From: CAZJYI01 sp964550025
GTDB lineage: Bacteria > Verrucomicrobiota > Kiritimatiellia > UBA8416 > CAYOBW01
Assembly (NCBI GenBank): GCA_964550025.1
Contig: CAZJYI010000011.1
Location: 57,319 to 121,318, forward strand
Direction: 5' to 3'
Length of the DNA stretch: 64,000 nucleotides
The notes beneath the pieces are model-generated. The model ran no database searches, had not been told where the DNA came from, and was given only the letters and a program-made list of their open reading frames with translations. Below are positions 59,529 through 64,000 of the stretch, one piece after another. Position 1 is the stretch's first letter, and each line of letters starts with the position of its first letter. Both the position numbers and the translations under genes were made by a program.

Positions 59529-60833
59529 TCACAAGCCTCCGGAAAGCGTGGCTCCGGACCGGCACGAGCGCCGTTGACGGCCCGGCCTCATCCAAAGCCA
59601 CGTAAACTCAAAGCAGGCGCACAGCAGACGCCCCGCTCCGCGTATCGCGTGCAATGCGCGGCGCCGGAGCAGGGAGACTCCCCGCGCGCCCGCAAAGTGG
59701 CCGGGTGCGGGGAACAGATATCCTCTGATGTCAGACAGGCATTCGCCCCGAAAGCCACATGTGGCGAGGATGCTGCCGGGGGCCACCCCGCGAAGCGTGG
59801 CCCGGGGGCGACGGCGGCGGGCAGGCCCCCGGGGGGGCATCTTCGCGGCGGCCTGCGCAATGTCCGCAGGGAGGCTCATGTCGAACGCTTCCGCCGAGGC
59901 CGTCAGCGCCGTCACGACATGCCTCAGAACACCCCACGCTTCGGCCCGGGCCACCACGCTCCCGCCGTCGAGATCGCGCGCATTCCGCAGCAGGAGCGCG
60001 ATGTCCAGCCAATGACGCCACAGGCCGGAACGTGCGTGCGCCCGTATCTGAGCGCCGGAGGGTGCGTCCCCAAGTAGCCGGCACTCCTTCTCGGCATGCA
60101 GACATGCCAGGATGAGGGCGTGCTCTCCGCGCGGTTCGCGCCAATCGCCTTCCGCGTGGGGACGGACCGCGGCAGACGCGAAGATCTCCTCGTAGTCCAC
60201 CCGCAGAAGCTTGTAAGGATGGTCCACGGCCCAGTGCAGGTCAAGTGACACGCCCTTCTCCGCATGTCTGAAGGGCCATTGCAGGTGGTGCCGCGCGCAT
60301 GCGCCGCGCGTCATGAAGGAATGGCTGAAGCGATACCCCGCCGCGCTCAGGATGTCCCACGCCCGGTCTCTCATCTGTCTGGGGATGAGGAAGTCGACAT
60401 CCGTGAAGTAGCGCAGCGCGACATCCCGGTAGAGGCTGACACCCGCGAAGGGCCCACGCACCCCGATAGACGGAATCCCGCGGCCTTCCAACAGCCCGCC
60501 GGCTTCCAGCGCGGCGCGGAGCTGACGCGTGTTTCGGATCAGGCTCTGTTCGTACGATCGCCGCCACGATCCGAGGCGATCCGCCAACGCCTCACGAACG
60601 CGCCCCTCCGGCAGGGCTACCCACATGAGTGCATCGAAACGGTTGCGCTCCACCAGCTCGGCAAAGAGCGCCGATTCCGCATCCGCGATGTCCACGGCGT
60701 CCGCTGGGGCTCCGCGCAGCCACCCGTTCAGCACGGAACGCAGCGCCTCCGATACGCGACAGATGCTGTGCTCCTCGAACGTGGCGTTCAGCCTGTCCGG
60801 GGTTGATGACTGTGCCGTGACGCGTGTTGTCAT
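59529..60833 (-). CDS. Nucleotidyltransferase-fold protein of RiPP cluster
   Basis: A 434-residue protein; the start at 60833 follows GAAGG. The core reads GVRGPFAGVSLYRDVALRYF and TDVDFLIPRQMRDRAWDILS, the G..L...........R...DID/DVD-LV pattern of the uncharacterised nucleotidyltransferase family (NTase_6/PF14907-like), followed by GVSLDLHWAV. Such proteins frequently accompany PqqD, HprK-like and S24/S26 proteins in peptide clusters, including paeninodin-type lasso clusters. It may nucleotidylate or transfer a group to the peptide; the reaction is not known here. The C-terminal about 90 residues are Arg-rich and not conserved-looking. Confidence 0.75.
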   Translation of the reverse strand: MTTRVTAQSSTPDRLNATFEEHSICRVSEALRSVLNGWLRGAPADAVDIADAESALFAELVERNRFDALMWVALPEGRVREALADRLGSWRRSYEQSLIRNTRQLRAALEAGGLLEGRGIPSIGVRGPFAGVSLYRDVALRYFTDVDFLIPRQMRDRAWDILSAAGYRFSHSFMTRGACARHHLQWPFRHAEKGVSLDLHWAVDHPYKLLRVDYEEIFASAAVRPHAEGDWREPRGEHALILACLHAEKECRLLGDAPSGAQIRAHARSGLWRHWLDIALLLRNARDLDGGSVVARAEAWGVLRHVVTALTASAEAFDMSLPADIAQAAAKMPPRGPARRRRPRATLRGVAPGSILATCGFRGECLSDIRGYLFPAPGHFAGARGVSLLRRRALHAIRGAGRLLCACFEFTWLWMRPGRQRRSCRSGATLSGGL

Positions 60834-60853
60834 GGTCCGTGTCGAGCCTTCGT

Positions 60854-61681
60854 TCAGTAGAGATAGCGCACCCGGTAGTAGCGCTGGGTAACCGTTGTTG
60901 CGTCCGTGTCGACAAACTCTCGAACGGACAAGGGTTCCGCGTTGGTGCCGAGAACCGTCCATCCGTCTCCCGTCGGAAGGCGGGGGCGTGTGTCCACGGC
61001 ATAGCGCAGGGACGGCTCCCCGCTCCAGGTGATGCCCACGCCGTTGGTTTCCCGCATCACGTTGTCGACGCGCAGTGCCGACAACGGATCGTTGGGGTCG
61101 GTGGCGAGCAGGTACTCGTCCCCGTTCGTGAACCGGTCCCCGTCCGGGTCGCCTTCTCCGCTCTCATCCAGGTCGCCGAAGTGCCACTGTTCCCACGCAT
61201 CAAGCAGGCTGTCTTCGTCGGTGTCGACAAACGTATCCTCGACGACGACATCATACGATCCGGTGGTGAAGTCCAGCATGCCCGCGATTCGTAGCTGGCA
61301 GCGCGTGACCGGGCCGCTGTTGGACCACGTGATGGACGAGGAGCCTGCGTCGGGCAAGGTGTTGTTGGACGACAGCACGGTGCTCCCGTCACGGTCGAGA
61401 AGGCTTGCCCGGTGGTCGAAGAGGGAAACGTTGGTCACTGTGACCGTGTAGGACACGAACGGCAGGGCCGCGAAGCGGAACCAGTCCTCGTCCGTGTCCA
61501 CCTCCAGCCTGTAGCTGCCGCCCTCGCTTCCGCGTACCCAGTCCACGCTCGTTGCGGGGCCATCCCCGGCATCGTCCCCATAGTCGTGCGCCCGCACCGG
61601 CCGCGCGCACGCGACCGTGATCAGGAGCCCGGCGAGGATGGATGCCGCCCTGAGACGTGGCTGTGCCATTCGCTTTCTCAT
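60854..61681 (-). CDS. Secreted protein with calcium-binding TSP3-like repeat
   Basis: A 275-residue protein starting at 61681 (AGGGAAAAG upstream). Signal peptide LRAASILAGLLITVACARPV..A. A PPC-like beta domain follows (about 30-135: GGSYRLEVDTDEDWFRFAAL, then YTVTVTNVSLFDHRASLLDR, YDVVVEDTFVD). Then a thrombospondin-type-3-like segment (VDTDEDSLLDAWEQWHFGDL, DPDGDRFTNGDEYLLATDPN), and a C-terminal beta segment ending YYRVRYLY. It is common as the end module of exported PVC proteins. It is 20 bp upstream of the nucleotidyltransferase gene on the same strand and may be co-transcribed. Confidence 0.75.
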   Translation of the reverse strand: MRKRMAQPRLRAASILAGLLITVACARPVRAHDYGDDAGDGPATSVDWVRGSEGGSYRLEVDTDEDWFRFAALPFVSYTVTVTNVSLFDHRASLLDRDGSTVLSSNNTLPDAGSSSITWSNSGPVTRCQLRIAGMLDFTTGSYDVVVEDTFVDTDEDSLLDAWEQWHFGDLDESGEGDPDGDRFTNGDEYLLATDPNDPLSALRVDNVMRETNGVGITWSGEPSLRYAVDTRPRLPTGDGWTVLGTNAEPLSVREFVDTDATTVTQRYYRVRYLY

Positions 61682-61712
61682 CCGCTTTTCCCTGGCCTGT
61701 TGTGCGCTGCCA

Positions 61713-64000
61713 TCACTCCCTCGAACGAACCAGCGTTGCCGGGTCCCCAAAGACCTGGTAGGCACGAAGCTCTTCCCGGTAGGGGTTTCCGTTGACGAAG
61801 AGGTTGGACACGCCGGACATCATGGCGTCACCGAGCCGCCCCGGGCCGGCGTCCGTGATCCGGGAAACAAAACCATCGGCCACGTAGACAGAGTAATCCT
61901 CCGCGGCAAGAATGGCCGGAGCGAAGCAGCCGACCGCCCCTCCGGACGGGTTTTCCAGGAGCACCTCGGCAATGCACTCCTGCGCGGGGTCATGCGCGTA
62001 ACCCGTTTGGCACGTGAACATGGCGAGAATGGGGTAGACCGTATTGGCCAGGCCCGCCGCATCCGCGTTTCGCCAGATCTGCTCACCTGTCCAGAAGTCC
62101 GCCGCCCCGTGCCCCAGGAAAGTGAACAGCAGCCTGCCCGCGTTAAACCCGCCGCTGATGGCATTCCGCGCGAAGGCCGGACTGCTGTTATAAGGCGGTT
62201 CATCCAGGTATACCTTTGTTGTCGTGAACGCGGCGCCGCTGAGATGGGGTGCGATGAAGGCCTCCGTGTCGGCCCTGAAGTCGAGCCCGTCCCCGGCGTC
62301 GTCGGCCACAATGGTCGCCCTGGTCTGCCAGGCGCTGTTAGTGGCGAGCGACGCTTCGTGCGCAATGATCTTGTCGACCACCGCGCCCAGGTCCGCGTCG
62401 CCGACCACCGGTATGCGCCCGATCGCCATGTCGGCAAGCTGGTCCGCGCCGTTGACCAGAACGAACCAGTTCTCCAGCGATGTCCAGCGCCACGAGGAAG
62501 GCCCCAGGTGCACGGGTATGACGTTGTGCTCTGCGTCGCCCAGGTTGCCTTTGGGGTCGTATGTGCCTTCCCCGGCGAGCAACACGTACCGTGGCACGGG
62601 CATCCGCCAGTGATGGAAGGCGTAGCCGAGGAACTGCTTGACTGCACCCGCGTCGGCGATCCCGTACGAGAACTCGTTGTACACGTCCTCAATCGGTGCG
62701 GCGACGACCGCATGCCCTTCAAGCCAACGGTGCTTCAAGAGACGGTAGGCGTTCTTTCTGAAGCGATACGGGCAGATGAGGATATAGTCGGCCTGGCGCC
62801 CCACATCAGCCAGGTTGCGGAAGAACACGCGGCGGACCGCCGCTGCCCGGAGGAGGCTGCCCGCTTCGACTACATGGTATGAAGCGGGAGACGCCGGCGC
62901 GTCCCCGAAGCGGACCTCGTACGTGCTGTTCGTCCCCGGGGTGATGTCGTGCCCCGCGAGCAACACGGGCTTCATCGGGTTCGAGATGTCCGCGATCCAA
63001 GTCTCGTCAACGGCGGAGAAGCCGCTAACGGCGTAGTTGTTGCTGCCGGCTCGGCCGGTGAAGGTGAGGCGGTTCGTTGTTGCCCGGAGGTGCCGGGGGT
63101 AGCGAAGGGCGCAGCGCTCGAGGAATGCCGTGTCCAGGGCGACGCCTGTCTGCGTCTGCGCCAGGACGAGCGACGTCTGCCCGTCGTTCAGGTGCGTCGC
63201 GTCAAAAGCCACTTCGCCTGAGAACGTGTGCTGACCGTCGTATTCGAGCGACCCCACGGCGGTGCCATTGACGCTGACCGAGGTCCTGTGGTCCGGATTC
63301 ACGGCCGGAAAGGCGCTTATGCCGTGGCAGACAACCGACAGGACCGCCGTGCCGGCAGCGATGCGTCCTCGCGTCGGCAGCTCGAAGCTGTTGTGCTCGC
63401 CGCCGTTCTTGCTGACGAAGGCCGCAAACCAGTGGTCGATGCTCGGGTCGCTCGTTCGGTAGTTGTTGACGTACAGCTTCTCCGGTTCGTGGACGACGGT
63501 GTGTTGATGTTGGGTGACGGTAGGCGCCGGGACCGACGTGCCGCCATGGCGAGAAGCCATGCGCAGCCCGCCCTCGCCGAATCCGAGCCAGTAGGCGTTG
63601 GTGCGCGTGTACGTACTCTCGTAGCCTTCGGCGTAGAACAGGATGAAATCATCGGGCCCAAGCAGCCCCTCGCTGGTGACGTGTACCGCGATCTCGTTCT
63701 CGCGACAGAACATGCGGACGCGGTTACCGACTATGCGTTCAGCGGGTACGCCCGCTTGAATGAGCGCGTCCCGCTCCAGTGCGTGGAGACCCGCGCGTGT
63801 TGTGGCGACCTTCACGTCGGCGTTCGCGACGGCCCCCGCGCGGCGCCGTGCGAAGTCGGAAGCGTATCCGTTCATCGGCGGAAGGAGGTCGGCCACGGCA
63901 CGCGGCCCCAGGGCGCACAGTAGCGCACAGACAAGGCGCGCCGCTGCAGGGAGGCACCGGGCTGCTTCAGCCTGACCGCTTGAAACTGGATGCCGAGCTA
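61713..64000 (-). CDS. C25 (gingipain-like) cysteine peptidase, 5' end beyond the window
   Basis: The frame stays open to the right edge with no ATG/GTG/TTG, apart from a GTG at 63896, upstream of which a signal-like stretch (ARLVCALLCALGPRAVA) is readable; the real start is therefore probably outside. Core features of the C25 family: DYILICPYRFRKNAYRLLKH, VPRYVLLAGEGTYDPKGNLG, MAIGRIPVVGDADL, LLFTFLGHGAADFWTGEQIW (catalytic His) and ILAMFTCQTGYAHDPAQECI (catalytic Cys). It continues with AAEDYSVYVADGFVS and ends PATLVRSRE. No T9SS C-terminal sorting domain is present. Extracellular cysteine protease. Confidence 0.88.
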   Translation of the reverse strand, partial: ARHPVSSGQAEAARCLPAAARLVCALLCALGPRAVADLLPPMNGYASDFARRRAGAVANADVKVATTRAGLHALERDALIQAGVPAERIVGNRVRMFCRENEIAVHVTSEGLLGPDDFILFYAEGYESTYTRTNAYWLGFGEGGLRMASRHGGTSVPAPTVTQHQHTVVHEPEKLYVNNYRTSDPSIDHWFAAFVSKNGGEHNSFELPTRGRIAAGTAVLSVVCHGISAFPAVNPDHRTSVSVNGTAVGSLEYDGQHTFSGEVAFDATHLNDGQTSLVLAQTQTGVALDTAFLERCALRYPRHLRATTNRLTFTGRAGSNNYAVSGFSAVDETWIADISNPMKPVLLAGHDITPGTNSTYEVRFGDAPASPASYHVVEAGSLLRAAAVRRVFFRNLADVGRQADYILICPYRFRKNAYRLLKHRWLEGHAVVAAPIEDVYNEFSYGIADAGAVKQFLGYAFHHWRMPVPRYVLLAGEGTYDPKGNLGDAEHNVIPVHLGPSSWRWTSLENWFVLVNGADQLADMAIGRIPVVGDADLGAVVDKIIAHEASLATNSAWQTRATIVADDAGDGLDFRADTEAFIAPHLSGAAFTTTKVYLDEPPYNSSPAFARNAISGGFNAGRLLFTFLGHGAADFWTGEQIWRNADAAGLANTVYPILAMFTCQTGYAHDPAQECIAEVLLENPSGGAVGCFAPAILAAEDYSVYVADGFVSRITDAGPGRLGDAMMSGVSNLFVNGNPYREELRAYQVFGDPATLVRSRE

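Overview
The window is a GC-rich bacterial chromosome segment, probably from a metagenome-assembled genome: it contains one run of 100 N inside a gene. No rRNA or tRNA was recognised, so the taxonomic placement is inference. Large secreted LamG, Ser-Thr-rich-repeat, GEVED and C25 proteins, a Ser/Thr kinase, sugar-acid catabolism and dense intergenic hairpin repeats suggest a member of the PVC group (Kiritimatiellota or Lentisphaerota-like).

Layout. 0-14.9 kb: a partial secreted LamG/InlB-repeat protein, a DUF433/DUF5615 toxin-antitoxin pair, a D-mannonate-oxidoreductase-like SDR facing a sodium:solute symporter, a DUF362 protein, a giant secreted protein whose stop codon lies in a repeat, a lipoprotein, a membrane metalloprotease-like protein, and an ECF sigma factor with a putative anti-sigma factor. 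14.7-20.4 kb: rsfS-nadD, then a Crp/Fnr regulator divergent from a ferredoxin-like/cupin/hcp nitrosative-stress operon with an FNR-type box between them. 20.7-27.9 kb: a Ser/Thr kinase, a YjhG-type sugar-acid dehydratase coupled to clpS, then aat (the bacterial N-degron pair), and a HEAT-repeat lipoprotein.

28-38.7 kb is a defence island on the minus strand, visibly less GC-rich than its flanks. It holds a broken vapC with its vapB, an sce7726-type protein, a three-gene overlapping operon (TIGR04255-like, unknown, ComEC-like MBL hydrolase), an OLD-type ATPase-TOPRIM nuclease and an MmeI-like type IIL restriction-methyltransferase. The 3' end of the methyltransferase gene recurs twice more in the same orientation, so each module is preceded by a copy. 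This suggests stepwise module insertion behind the methyltransferase.

39-48.9 kb: a recC-recB-recD operon with an assembly gap in recC, a palindromic element between recC and recB, and an in-frame heptamer-repeat insertion in recB. 49.2-54.7 kb: a large M6-type secreted protease (BACON, FG-GAP and GEVED domains) and a Dabb protein. 54.7-60.8 kb (minus): a compact RiPP-like operon: nucleotidyltransferase, PqqD, radical SAM/SPASM, a 60-residue candidate precursor peptide, HprK-like kinase, polytopic membrane protein and Ser-His signal-peptidase-like protein. Upstream of it lie a secreted Ca-binding-repeat protein and a C25 (gingipain-like) peptidase that runs off the right edge.

Intergenic DNA is dominated by two repeat classes: GTAG-footed hairpins (REP/REPIN-like) and degenerate tandem repeats with strict 7-bp or 9-bp periods, often arranged as inverted pairs. 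The strongest candidates for something undescribed are the RiPP locus, the tail-flanked defence modules, and these repeats.
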